Source of the DNA: an uncultured Oscillospiraceae bacterium | GTDB lineage: Bacteria > Bacillota > Clostridia > Oscillospirales > Oscillospiraceae | Direction of reading: 5' to 3' | Assembly (NCBI GenBank): GCA_934631005.1 | Contig: CAKTXA010000008.1 | Location: forward strand, 10,960 to 74,959 | DNA: 64,000 nucleotides | Shown: positions 15,061 through 23,110 of the stretch, one piece after another | How the letters are laid out: each line of letters begins with the position of its first letter | Position numbering within the stretch: the first letter of the stretch is position 1 | Made by a program: the position numbers and the translations under genes | Notes under the pieces: model-generated | Told to the model about the DNA's origin: nothing | The model's input: the letters and a program-made list of their open reading frames with translations, nothing else | Database searches by the model: none

Positions 15061-16608
15061 TCAAATGTCAAGCGTCGCCGTGCCATCCGGCTGTACTTCG
15101 ACCGGGGTGTCGCCTGTGAGGGTGAACATCGGGCGCGTGACGGGCCGGCAGCCGAGCTTTTGGCGGGCCGCTTCGGCGGTGTAGCGCCGGTTGATCTTTT
15201 GCAGCTTCCCGGCGTGGATATACTCCCGCTGGCCATCCAGCACCGTGAACCCCTCGCGCTGCAGCGCGCGGCGAAGCTCCTGCGCCTGCGGCTGCGTATA
15301 GTGCAGATCCTCTGTGACCAGCGCAAAGGTCTGCCGGGAGATCTGGCGCGTGGCGGCGATGCGGTCCATGTACTGCGCGAGGTCGACCGCGTCCTCATTC
15401 GGGTAGATCTTCGCGCCGCCGTCCATCTGCTCAAAGATCCAGCGGCAGAAGTCCTCGTCGTGCGCAAAGCGGAACTTGTCGAACAGCGGGTCGCGGAGCA
15501 TATCGTACCGCTCATCGCGCGCGATGAGCATATAGCCGTGCTGCGCGCTGCAGCGCATAAACGGCTGATAACCGATGGGCGTGATGAGCGCGCCGCTCGA
15601 CGCGCCGTCCTCCGGCAGCAGGGCCCACTGCATGTCGGTGATCTCGGTGGGCGTGCGGTAAAGGACGCCGAAGCGCGGGTCTACCGGCCCGCTCTGCGCC
15701 TGAAGATCGCGCTTTTGCAGCGGCCGCCAGCGGCCGTTTTCATACGTGCAGCAGGCAAAAAACAGCGCCGTTTTGAGGTCGCTCGTCAGGTCCATCAGCG
15801 GCGTTTTGATGCCGTAATGCTGCGCCAGCGCGGGATAGTTGACCGTAGACGGCTGCCAGCCGCGCACGGCGTCAAACTCATCGAGGAAGCAGCACGCCTC
15901 GTTCAGGATGAGGTGATCGGCGACGCGCTGAAGAAAGCTCTTCTGCTCAAAGCCGCGGTAGATGCCGGGACGGGACGAGCCGAAGAACGCGCGCTCGCCG
16001 CGGTAAAAATACTGCCGCTTCGGCTGCGTCACGGCGGTGCCGGCGTGCGGGAACGTGAGCTGCATCCCCGGCTCCAGCAGTGACGAGAGCAGATCCGCCG
16101 CGATGATCAGCGGCATCGGCTCGCGCTGCATATGCGCCGCGATGCGGCGGCAGTCCCCCTCCGTCAGGCCATCGCGCCGGACGAGCCAGCGGGTGAGCCC
16201 CGGCTGCGGCTGCTCCGGATCAATGCCGAGCCGCTGCGCGGCGCGGCGCACGTCGGAAAAGGACGCATGCTCCCACGCGTCGCGCACCGTCTGTATTTCG
16301 CGAAGCAGCGTCTCGGCGTCCCGCTGAAACGTCTCCTCCTCGCGGAGCATGGACTCCAGCTGCGCGGCCGTGATCAGCGGCAAGTCTTCACAGCGGCTTG
16401 CCGTATGGCAGCCGCGGCGGTAGTCCTCGCTCTCAAAATAGGCCTTCAGGCAGCTCGTCCAGTCCGCGCGCTCGCCGTAATAGGTCTGCAGGTGCGTCTG
16501 CACGAACTGCAGCGTGTGCCGGTACTCGAAGCTGACCTCCGCCAGCTCCGCAAGCTCCGGCGGCAGCAGCGCGTGAAACGCCTGCTCCTGTGCCGTTTCT
16601 GTTCGCAT
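15061..16608 (-). CDS. FRG domain-containing protein
   Basis: 515 aa. The ATG at 16606-16608 follows GGGAGAGGA; upstream in-frame codons run into the promoter region. The FRG domain, named for its Phe-Arg-Gly motif, is in the middle: QYFYRGERAFFGSSRPGIYR at about residue 200, LILNEACCFLDEFDAV, and ALAQHYGIKTPLMDLTSDLK. The first 200 residues are helical and charged with no family I recognise. The C-terminal 130 residues (WIFEQMDGGAKIYPNEDAVD onward) look like a separate domain. FRG proteins have no settled biochemical role, and several occur near toxin or defence genes. No partner gene is visible here; the neighbours are the repeat and a cupin gene. No signal peptide. Confidence 0.8.
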   Translation of the reverse strand: MRTETAQEQAFHALLPPELAELAEVSFEYRHTLQFVQTHLQTYYGERADWTSCLKAYFESEDYRRGCHTASRCEDLPLITAAQLESMLREEETFQRDAETLLREIQTVRDAWEHASFSDVRRAAQRLGIDPEQPQPGLTRWLVRRDGLTEGDCRRIAAHMQREPMPLIIAADLLSSLLEPGMQLTFPHAGTAVTQPKRQYFYRGERAFFGSSRPGIYRGFEQKSFLQRVADHLILNEACCFLDEFDAVRGWQPSTVNYPALAQHYGIKTPLMDLTSDLKTALFFACCTYENGRWRPLQKRDLQAQSGPVDPRFGVLYRTPTEITDMQWALLPEDGASSGALITPIGYQPFMRCSAQHGYMLIARDERYDMLRDPLFDKFRFAHDEDFCRWIFEQMDGGAKIYPNEDAVDLAQYMDRIAATRQISRQTFALVTEDLHYTQPQAQELRRALQREGFTVLDGQREYIHAGKLQKINRRYTAEAARQKLGCRPVTRPMFTLTGDTPVEVQPDGTATLDI

Positions 16609-16721
16609 CGCAGTCCTCTCCCTCAATTTTTTGGATATAAACAGTGTACAACGCGGCAAAAATGTTGTAAAGTAGAGATTAGAGCAGCCGCTCCGATTTG
16701 CCAATGAAAGGAGACCTGTTT

Positions 16722-17153
16722 ATGAAAAACGATCCCACACGCGCCGCGCACGAGGCGTCCATGCCCTTTGCGATCGGGCAGCCGAACGACGCGTTCGCGC
16801 AGTATTTTATCGGCCAGAGCTATCTGGCGCCGGTATCCACCGCGCAGGTCGGCATTTTTAACGTCACCTTTGAGCCGGGCTGCCGCAACAACTGGCACGT
16901 CCACCACGCCGCGCAGGGCGGCGGGCAGATCCTCATCTGCGTCGCGGGCCGCGGCTATTATCAGGAGGACGGCAATCCCGCGCAGGAGCTGCATCCTGGC
17001 GATGTTGTGAACATCCCCGCAGGCGTCAAGCACTGGCACGGCGCCGCGCCGGACAGCTGGTTCTCGCACCTCGCCGTGGAGGTCCCCGGCACAAACACGT
17101 CCAATGAGTGGCTGGAGCCGGTCACGGACGAGGTCTATTCCAAACTGAAATAA
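16722..17153 (+). CDS. Cupin domain protein
   Basis: 143 aa single cupin. The ATG at 16722 has AAAGGAG upstream, so the in-frame start 24 bases earlier is not needed. The first cupin motif reads NNWHVHHAAQGGGQILICVAG, and the second is DVVNIPAGVKHWHGAAPDSW. The metal-binding His set and the Glu/Gln position are largely present, so it may bind a metal. Similar small cupins occur with CMD proteins and flavodoxins in Clostridia. A flavodoxin gene follows 17 bases later and probably shares the transcript. Substrate unknown. Confidence 0.88.
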   Translation: MKNDPTRAAHEASMPFAIGQPNDAFAQYFIGQSYLAPVSTAQVGIFNVTFEPGCRNNWHVHHAAQGGGQILICVAGRGYYQEDGNPAQELHPGDVVNIPAGVKHWHGAAPDSWFSHLAVEVPGTNTSNEWLEPVTDEVYSKLK

Positions 17154-17170
17154 CGAAGGAGTGCAGCACG

Positions 17171-17653
17171 ATGAAAAAAGCTCTGGTAGCGTATTTTTCG
17201 GCAAGCGGCGAGACCGCGCGGCTGGCGCGGACGCTGGCGGATGTGACCGGCGGCGATCTGTTTGAGATCGAACCGGCGCAGAAGTACACGAGCGCCGACC
17301 TCAACTGGAACGATAAGCACAGCCGCAGCACGGTCGAGATGCAGGACGAGGCGAGCCGCCCCGCCATCGCGTCGCACGTTGCGGATATGGCGCAGTATGA
17401 CACGGTGTTCGTCGGCTTCCCCATCTGGTGGTATCAGGCGCCGCGCATCATCGAGACGTTTTTGGAGAGCTATGACTTCTCCGGCAAAACCATCGTCGTC
17501 TTTGCGACGTCCGGCGGCAGCGGGCTCGGAAAAACCGAAGCGCTGCTGAAGCCGCACTGCGCGCAGGACGCCAAGTGGCTCCCCGGCAAGCGCATGAGCA
17601 GCCGCGAGAGCGCCCCGTCTGTGCAGGCCTGGGTCAAGGGTCTCGGGCTGTAA
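17171..17653 (+). CDS. Flavodoxin
   Basis: 160 aa, usual for a short-chain flavodoxin-like protein. GAAGGAG is 9 bases from the ATG. It opens KALVAYFSASGETARLARTL, the FMN phosphate loop, and has TVFVGFPIWWYQAPRIIETF and TIVVFATSGGSGLGKTE around the isoalloxazine ring. It is a soluble electron carrier or a flavodoxin-type reductase. It follows the cupin gene closely and ends at a strong hairpin. The converging LysR gene on the other side is separately transcribed. Confidence 0.92.
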   Translation: MKKALVAYFSASGETARLARTLADVTGGDLFEIEPAQKYTSADLNWNDKHSRSTVEMQDEASRPAIASHVADMAQYDTVFVGFPIWWYQAPRIIETFLESYDFSGKTIVVFATSGGSGLGKTEALLKPHCAQDAKWLPGKRMSSRESAPSVQAWVKGLGL

Positions 17654-17677
17654 GCACGCCGCAGACGTATACACCAT

Positions 17678-17701
17678 GCCCCGCCGCAGCCGCGGCGGGG
17701 C
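17678..17701. terminator. Hairpin between flavodoxin and lysR genes
   Basis: GCCCCGCCGC (17678-17687) pairs with GCGGCGGGGC (17692-17701) around a 4-base loop and is followed by GTTTTA. It ends the cupin-flavodoxin transcript and may also stop the converging gene. Confidence 0.8.
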
Positions 17702-17704
17702 GTT

Positions 17705-18589
17705 TTATGCTTCCTCCGGTTCCCGGAATTTGAGATAGTCTAAAAATTTCTGCACCGCCGGGGGCAGGCGGGTGCGGTCCTTCATCGCGAGGTAGATCGG
17801 GCGGTAATAGGGCGTTTGCAGCGGGCGCACCGCGATGCGCCACGAGACGCGCCGCAGGATGAGATCGGGCAGGATGCCCACGCCCATCCCCTTCTCCGCC
17901 ATGGCCATGACGGCAAAATCCTCCCACGTGGTAAAACGGATCTTCGGGTGTACGCCGCTGCGCTCCAGAAGGTCCGTGACCTCCGTCCGCGCGCCGCCGC
18001 GCTCCAGCAGCAGAAACGGCACGTCGTTCAGCGCCTCCACCGGGACGGCGTCCAGCGCCGCCAGCGGGTGATCCAGCGGCAGGACGAGCTTATATTCATC
18101 GTTTTTGAGCAGGATCTTATCCAGCGCCGCGTTTTTCGGCGTGCACAGGACGCCGCAGTCCACGCGGCCCTCCTCGATCCAGCGCTCCACCTCGTCATAA
18201 TCGCCCAGCAGCAGCTCATAGTCGACGCCGGGGTAGTCCTTCTGGAACGCGGCGAACACATTCGGCAGCCAGTGGATGGCCGCGCTGGCGAACGAGCCGA
18301 TGCGCACCACGCCGGTCTGCACGCCGTGCAGCTGCTGCACAAGCCCCTCCAGCTCCTGATACTCCCGCAGCAGCGCGCGCACGCGCGGCAGAAGCTGCTG
18401 CCCGGGCGCGGTCAGCTGCACACCGCCGCGTCCGCGCTCCAAAAGCGCCACGCCCCAGTCGCGCTCGAGGTCGGCGATCATTTTGCTGACGGAGGATTGG
18501 GCATACCGGAGCTTTTCGGCGGCCTTTGTAAAGCTGCCGGTCTCCACGGTCGTGACGAGGGCAAGGTATTTTTGCAGCGGATTGTCCAT
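17705..18589 (-). CDS. LysR family transcriptional regulator
   Basis: 294 aa. ATG at 18587-18589 with AAGGAATGG upstream. The N-terminal HTH is clear (KYLALVTTVETGSFTKAAEK, AQSSVSKMIADLERDWGVAL). The effector domain starts near VVRIGSFASAAIHWLPNVFA. It is divergent from the MATE exporter gene with a 103-base gap, which points to control of that exporter. It converges on the flavodoxin gene. Confidence 0.9.
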   Translation of the reverse strand: MDNPLQKYLALVTTVETGSFTKAAEKLRYAQSSVSKMIADLERDWGVALLERGRGGVQLTAPGQQLLPRVRALLREYQELEGLVQQLHGVQTGVVRIGSFASAAIHWLPNVFAAFQKDYPGVDYELLLGDYDEVERWIEEGRVDCGVLCTPKNAALDKILLKNDEYKLVLPLDHPLAALDAVPVEALNDVPFLLLERGGARTEVTDLLERSGVHPKIRFTTWEDFAVMAMAEKGMGVGILPDLILRRVSWRIAVRPLQTPYYRPIYLAMKDRTRLPPAVQKFLDYLKFREPEEA

Positions 18590-18692
18590 GGCCTTACCAT
18601 TCCTTTTTTCGATGGATCGCATCAGAAAGATTCGTTTTTCTTATTCTAGCAGATGTGCTATGATCATGCAAGCAAAAAACGGGAGGGATTCC

Positions 18693-20033
18693 ATGGAACT
18701 GACCCGAAACGACATGGATATGCTGCACGGGTCGCTTTCCAAAAAGCTGATTCTGTTCGCGCTGCCCATCGCGCTGAGCAGTATGCTGCAGCAGCTGTTC
18801 AGCGCCGCCGATACGGCGGTGGTCGGCCTGTTCGGCCGCCCCGGCGCGCTGGCGGCCGTGGGCACGAATACGGAGATCGTGGCGCTGATCGTCACGGTGT
18901 CGTCCGGGCTGGCGATCGGCGCGAACGTGCTGATCGCCAGCCGCATCGGCAAAAGCCGGACGGACGATCTGCCCGCCATCGCGCGGTCGGTGCTGATGCT
19001 GGCGCTGGCCGTGGGGCTGCTCGGTGCGGCGCTCGGGCAGTGCGCCGTCGGGCCGCTGCTGCGGCTCATCCGCACGCCGGAGGATATTTTCTCCGGCGCG
19101 GCGCTGTATCTGCGCATCTACCTCATCGGCTATCCGTTTTTGCTGCTGTATGACTTCGGCGCGGCCATCCTGCGCGCCCGGGGTGACAGCCGGTCGCCGT
19201 TTTTTGCGCTGATGCTCTCCGGCATCGCGAACGTGGGGCTGAACGTGCTGCTTGTGGCCGCGTTCCGGCTGGATGTGGCGGGCGTCGCCATCGCCACGGG
19301 GGTCTCGAACGCGCTGTCCGCCGCGCTGGTGCTGCGCAGGCTTTTCCGAATGGGCCTGCTCGCCGGGGCGGCGCGGGCCCGGTGGGCGTACATCGCCGAG
19401 ACGCTCAAAACGGGCGTCCCCTCCGCGGTGCAGGGCGCGGTGTTCTGCTTTGCGAATATTTTTGTGCAGGCGTCGGTCAACCGCTTCGGCGCGGACGCCA
19501 TCGCGGGTAGCGCCATTGCGATGAATTTTGAGTACCTCACCTACTACGGCATCACCGCCTTCGGCCAGACGGCCACGACGTTCACCAGCCAGAACTACGC
19601 CGCCGGCGATCTTGCCCGCTGCCGGAAAATTTTGTGGCTGTGTCTGGTGTTCTCAACGGCGCTCAATCTTGCGATGATCGTGCCGGTGGTCGTGTTCCGC
19701 CCGTTTTTCTGCGGGCTGTTCTCGTCCGACCCGGCGGAGCTCGCGTGCGCCGGGGTGCGCATCGGGTGCATCCTGCTCTTTGAGCCGGTGTGCAGCCTGT
19801 ATGAGATCCCGGCAGGCGTGCTGCGCGGGACGGGGCGCGCCGTGCTCCCGGCGGCGGATATGATGGTCGGTACGTGCGCGTTTCGCATCGTGTGGATCCT
19901 GACGGTGTTCCGCGCGCACCCCGCACCCGAGACGCTGTTTTACGCGTTTCCCCTCTCGTGGCTGGCCACGATCGCGCTCATCGCGCTCAGCTTTACCGTC
20001 TGCCGCCCGCTGCGCCCGCGGGCCGCGGCATAA
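18693..20033 (+). CDS. MATE family efflux transporter
   Basis: 446 aa with about twelve hydrophobic segments, the standard MATE size. GGGAGGG precedes the ATG. Typical parts are LHGSLSKKLILFALPIALSS at the start, DTAVVGLFGRPGALAAVGT in the first helices and NYAAGDLARC midway. MATE proteins export drugs or metabolites with Na+ or H+ antiport across the cytoplasmic membrane. It is divergent from a LysR gene that probably regulates it. Substrate unknown. A second, distantly related MATE gene lies at 20568-21992. Confidence 0.92.
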   Translation: MELTRNDMDMLHGSLSKKLILFALPIALSSMLQQLFSAADTAVVGLFGRPGALAAVGTNTEIVALIVTVSSGLAIGANVLIASRIGKSRTDDLPAIARSVLMLALAVGLLGAALGQCAVGPLLRLIRTPEDIFSGAALYLRIYLIGYPFLLLYDFGAAILRARGDSRSPFFALMLSGIANVGLNVLLVAAFRLDVAGVAIATGVSNALSAALVLRRLFRMGLLAGAARARWAYIAETLKTGVPSAVQGAVFCFANIFVQASVNRFGADAIAGSAIAMNFEYLTYYGITAFGQTATTFTSQNYAAGDLARCRKILWLCLVFSTALNLAMIVPVVVFRPFFCGLFSSDPAELACAGVRIGCILLFEPVCSLYEIPAGVLRGTGRAVLPAADMMVGTCAFRIVWILTVFRAHPAPETLFYAFPLSWLATIALIALSFTVCRPLRPRAAA

Positions 20034-20059
20034 CGAACCGGTTCGCACTAAATTCCCTC

Positions 20060-20088
20060 TTGCGTCCGCGCGTTTCCTGCGATATAAT
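20060..20088 (+). promoter_or_regulatory. Promoter of the prepilin gene
   Basis: TTGCGT (20060-20065) and TATAAT (20083-20088) have a 17-base gap and lie 42 bases before the start codon. Confidence 0.7.
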
Positions 20089-20129
20089 ACCGGAGTATGA
20101 TATATTGGATCAGGCAGGAGGACTCGACT

Positions 20130-20522
20130 ATGCACCAGCGCCGCCGACAAGGCTTTACACTTATGGAGATGCTAATCGTCGTGGCGATCATCGCGGTTTT
20201 GATCGCCGTGGCCATTCCCACGTTTAACGCCAGCCTGCACAAGGCACGCGAGGCAGCAGACCTTGCAAACGCCCGCGCATATTATGCCTACCTACAGGCA
20301 GATTATATGACCACCGGCGAATATCTGCCGCAGTTCAATGCTGAAGCCACGGCAAATATGAGCCGTGTCATCACCTACCCCGACGGTACTTCCGTTGAAC
20401 TGCAAACAGGCATCATTGCCGTCTCCTGCCCACGGATGTCGCCAGGCTATAGCGGTCCCGCAGCCTATCAGGTCATGTATACCTGCTTGAAGGACGGATC
20501 TTCATACACCTTTGGACAATAA
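20130..20522 (+). CDS. Type IV prepilin-like protein (orphan)
   Basis: 130 aa. The ATG at 20130 follows GGCAGGAGG. The N-terminus has the prepilin peptidase motif G|FTLMEMLIVVAIIAVLIAVA with a basic leader (MHQRRRQG), the Glu at mature position 5 and the long hydrophobic helix. The globular part is short, with two C-terminal Cys (SCPRM and YTCLKD) that could form a disulfide loop, as in minor pilins. No pilus ATPase, PilC, PilD or other pilin gene is nearby. The gene has its own promoter and terminator and stands alone between two MATE genes. It may serve a pilus or pseudopilus encoded elsewhere. Confidence 0.88.
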   Translation: MHQRRRQGFTLMEMLIVVAIIAVLIAVAIPTFNASLHKAREAADLANARAYYAYLQADYMTTGEYLPQFNAEATANMSRVITYPDGTSVELQTGIIAVSCPRMSPGYSGPAAYQVMYTCLKDGSSYTFGQ

Positions 20523-20532
20523 TAAACGTACA

Positions 20533-20558
20533 TACCTCGGAGCGTGTGCTCCGAGGTA
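20533..20558. terminator. Terminator after the prepilin gene
   Basis: TACCTCGGAGC (20533-20543) pairs with GCTCCGAGGTA (20548-20558), followed by CGTGTCTTTTT on the plus strand. It lies between the convergent prepilin and MATE genes. Confidence 0.88.
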
Positions 20559-20567
20559 CGTGTCTTT

Positions 20568-21992
20568 TTATGTCCGTTTCTGTGCCGCGACCGCCTCTGC
20601 GCGGCGGCGGAAGATCCTGGGGAAAGACGTGAAAATCACGATGGACGTGATGATCCCGGCGGTCAGGTCGGCGATGCCCTCCGACAGGTACACGCCGCGG
20701 AAGCCCAGAAAATGCGTGAGCGTGAAGCACAGCGGGATGAGGATGACCACCTTGCGCATCACGGCCAGGCACAGCGCCAGCTTCGCCTGCCCCAGCCCGA
20801 CGTTCACATTCTGCAGCGTCATCTGCACGAAGAACATGATGGAGCCCATCAAAAACATCGGCCCATACTGCCGGACGATCTGCGTGACCGCCTCGCTGGC
20901 CGAAAACAGCCGCGCGTACAGCTCCGGCACCAGCATCGACACCGACCAGATCGTCAGGCAGAAGCCGAACGCGATCAGCGTCACATAGCGCACGCCGGTC
21001 TTTAGCCGCTGCTCGTCGCCCTTGCCGTAGTTGTAGCTGATGAACGGCTGCACGCCGTTGCCAAGACCGTTGAGCGGCAGCATGATCAGCTGCAGCGCGC
21101 TGAGCATCACCGTGAGCGCGGCGGTATAGTCGCGGTCGCCGCCGGTGGCGCGGTTGAGGTTGATGTTAAAGACCACCTGAATGGCGCACTCGGTAATGGT
21201 CATCACAAACGGTGTGACGCCGAGCGAGAGGATGCTGAGCGCGCGGGCGGCGTGGATGCGCATCTCGCGCACGCGGAAGCGGAACAGGCTGCTGCGCGAA
21301 AAGAAGAACAGCGTCACGCAGACGCACGAGCACAGCTGCGAGACGACCGTGGCCAGGCTCGAGCCGCGCACGCCCATATCCAGTGTGAAGATGAAAATGG
21401 GGTCGAGCGCGATGTTGATGATCGCGCCCACGAGCACCGAGCCCATGGCGATGAGCGAATAGCCCTGCGTCAGGATAAACGGGTTGAGCCCCTGCGCCAG
21501 CATGACGAACAGCGAGCCGCAGGCGTAAATTTTCAAGTAAGACACCGCGTACTCCAGCGCGCTCGGCGGGCAGCCGAACAGGCAGACGATGGGCTCCGCA
21601 AAGCAGAACGCCAGCGCGCCGATGACCGCGCCGATGAGCGTCAGCATGGTGAATGCGGTGTTGAAGATGCGGTTTGCCTCCGGCGCGTTGCCCTCGCCCA
21701 GCTTGATGCCCGCCCGCGGCGCGCCGCCGAGGCCAATGAGATTCGCAAACGCCTGAATGATGAGCGTGATGGGCAGCACGATGCCCAGCGCCGCCAGCGC
21801 GTCCATCCCGGCGTGCTCGATGCGCGCCACATACATCCGGTCGACGATGTTATATAAAAACGTGATGAGCTGCGCAATGATCGCCGGAATGCTCAGCCGG
21901 ACGATCAGCGGCAAGATCGCCCCATGATCCAGCTCCGCCGTCGTATCCCGCCGTGTTTTCCCAAATTGCCCCTTCCGCCGCAAATCGTTCAT
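20568..21992 (-). CDS. MATE family efflux transporter
   Basis: 474 aa. The start ATG at 21990-21992 has only a GGGGG stretch upstream, a weak ribosome site, so the true start could be slightly different. The first 20 residues are polar, then MATE helices begin (ILPLIVRLSIPAIIAQLITF, NIVDRMYVARI). NLNRATGGDRDYTAALTVML and LPLNGLGNGVQPFISYNYGK fit the branch often found in gut Clostridia. It exports an unknown compound. It lies just upstream of tRNA-Leu on the same strand but should have its own promoter, since a terminator stands between. Confidence 0.9.
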   Translation of the reverse strand: MNDLRRKGQFGKTRRDTTAELDHGAILPLIVRLSIPAIIAQLITFLYNIVDRMYVARIEHAGMDALAALGIVLPITLIIQAFANLIGLGGAPRAGIKLGEGNAPEANRIFNTAFTMLTLIGAVIGALAFCFAEPIVCLFGCPPSALEYAVSYLKIYACGSLFVMLAQGLNPFILTQGYSLIAMGSVLVGAIINIALDPIFIFTLDMGVRGSSLATVVSQLCSCVCVTLFFFSRSSLFRFRVREMRIHAARALSILSLGVTPFVMTITECAIQVVFNINLNRATGGDRDYTAALTVMLSALQLIMLPLNGLGNGVQPFISYNYGKGDEQRLKTGVRYVTLIAFGFCLTIWSVSMLVPELYARLFSASEAVTQIVRQYGPMFLMGSIMFFVQMTLQNVNVGLGQAKLALCLAVMRKVVILIPLCFTLTHFLGFRGVYLSEGIADLTAGIITSIVIFTSFPRIFRRRAEAVAAQKRT

Positions 21993-22053
21993 CCCCCGCG
22001 TACATTGTTTTCTCTACTATAACAGATAAGCCGACAAAAATCCACTCAGCTAC

Positions 22054-22079
22054 GAGTGAAGAGTGAAAAAGTAAATCGG
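22054..22079. repeat. AGTGAA-type short repeat beside tRNA-Leu terminator
   Basis: GAGTGAAGAGTGAAAAAGTA lies directly next to the tRNA-Leu terminator. It matches the edges of the repeat at 14661-15018 and the copies at 43919-43991. Confidence 0.5.
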
Positions 22080-22106
22080 CGACGTTCTTACGAACATCGC
22101 CGATTT
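22073..22106 (-). terminator. Terminator of tRNA-Leu
   Basis: A 15-base stem (AAATCGGCGACGTTC with GAACATCGCCGATTT, loop of 4) begins directly at the tRNA 3' end. On the minus strand the one imperfect pair is a U-G wobble, so it is best formed there. Confidence 0.88.
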
Positions 22107-22191
22107 TGGTGCGGGAGATGAGACTTGAACTCACACGACGGTTGCCACACGCCCCTCAAACGTGCCTGTCTACCTATTCCAGCACTCCCGC
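22107..22191 (-). tRNA. tRNA-Leu (anticodon GAG)
   Basis: 85 nt including an encoded CCA. Acceptor GCGGGAG pairs with CTCCCGC. The anticodon stem-loop CACGT-TTGAGGG-GCGTG puts GAG in the loop, reading CUC/CUU. The long variable arm (GTGGCAACCGTC region) is as expected of a class II tRNA. The T arm has the GTTCAAG loop. Confidence 0.95.
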
Positions 22192-22215
22192 ATTTGCTCT
22201 TCACAAAGCTCGTTT

Positions 22216-22244
22216 ATTATACTCACCTTTTTCGCATTTGTCAA
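22216..22244 (-). promoter_or_regulatory. Promoter of tRNA-Leu
   Basis: On the minus strand TTGACA (22239-22244) and TATAAT (22216-22221) are exactly 17 bases apart, a full-consensus promoter ending 25 bases before the tRNA. Confidence 0.92.
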
Positions 22245-22288
22245 CCAGATTTTTCTCCGCAGTGTGATTTTTGCCGATACTTTTACTC

Positions 22289-22317
22289 TTGCGAAACAGC
22301 GCGCTTTCTGGTATAAT
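22289..22317 (+). promoter_or_regulatory. Promoter of rsmE
   Basis: TTGCGA (22289-22294) and TATAAT (22312-22317), 17-base gap. The predicted transcript start is near 22324, only about 3 bases before the ATG at 22327, which argues for the later TTG start. Confidence 0.7.
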
Positions 22318-22353
22318 GTCGGAAGTATGTTGCAGGAAGGCGGTCGGTTTTCC

Positions 22354-23088
22354 TTGCCCAAGTTCTTTGTCCCGCCCGGCACGGTGCAGGGCGGCTTTCT
22401 GACGCTGAGCGGTGAAAACGCCGCGCACGCGCGCGTGCTGCGGCTAAAAAACGGCGACAGCGTCACCGTCTGCGACGGCAGCGGCACCGATTATGCCTGC
22501 ACCGTCAGCGATGTCGCCCCCGGCTGCATCTCGCTGGTGGTCGATGCCAGCGGCGCCTCGCGGTCAGAGCCGCGGGTGCAGTGCAGCGTGTTCATGGCGT
22601 TTTCCAAGGCAGACAAGTTCGAGCACGTCATCCAGAAGGCCACGGAGCTTGGCGCGGTACAGATCGTCGCGTTCCCGTCCGCCCGGTGCGTCTCCCGGCC
22701 CGACCGTGCTTCGCTCGGCAAAAAGCTGGAGCGCTGGCAGAAGATCGCAGCCTCCGCCGCCGGTCAGTGCGGGCGCGGCAGGATCCCGCAGGTGCTGGCC
22801 ATGGACTCGTATGCGCAGGCGCTGGAGCTTGCGGCGCAGAGCGCGCTGGCGCTTTTGCCGTATGAAAACGAAAAGGCGCTGAGCCTGCGCGAGGCGCTCG
22901 CGGACGGCAGCGCGCCGTCCGTCTCCATCGTCACCGGCCCCGAGGGCGGCTTTACACCGGAGGAGGTCGCGCTGGCGCAGGAAAAGGGGCTGCGCATCTG
23001 CACGCTCGGCCCGCGCATCCTCCGCTGTGAGACCGCGCCGCTGTGCGCGCTGACCTGTGCGCTGTTTGCAAGCGGTGCGCTGGACTAA
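22354..23088 (+). CDS. rsmE: 16S rRNA (uracil1498-N3)-methyltransferase
   Basis: 244 aa from the TTG at 22354, which matches the family length (about 243) and gives the usual MPKFFV start. AGGAAGG (22334-22340) lies upstream. The alternative ATG at 22327 would be nearly leaderless. The enzyme methylates U1498 in helix 44 of 16S rRNA with SAM. Seen: the N-terminal PUA-like domain (HARVLRLKNGDSVTVCDGSG), then the SPOUT knot with FSKADKFEHVIQKATELGAV, VSIVTGPEGGFTPEEV and LGPRILRCETAPLCAL, the SAM-binding knot motifs. It appears to be the first gene of a short transcript with the membrane protein that follows. Confidence 0.93.
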   Translation: MPKFFVPPGTVQGGFLTLSGENAAHARVLRLKNGDSVTVCDGSGTDYACTVSDVAPGCISLVVDASGASRSEPRVQCSVFMAFSKADKFEHVIQKATELGAVQIVAFPSARCVSRPDRASLGKKLERWQKIAASAAGQCGRGRIPQVLAMDSYAQALELAAQSALALLPYENEKALSLREALADGSAPSVSIVTGPEGGFTPEEVALAQEKGLRICTLGPRILRCETAPLCALTCALFASGALD

Positions 23089-23110
23089 ATTGCAAAAGGA
23101 TTGATCAACT

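Noticed and set aside
16647..16669. Dyad TACAAC-N11-GTTGTA upstream of the cupin gene
   Set aside because: A possible operator, but short, not tied to a known regulator here, and no promoter is clearly aligned with it.
22327..22353. ATG start for rsmE at 22327
   Set aside because: The promoter places the transcript start about 3 bases before it, it lacks a ribosome site, and the family length fits the TTG at 22354.
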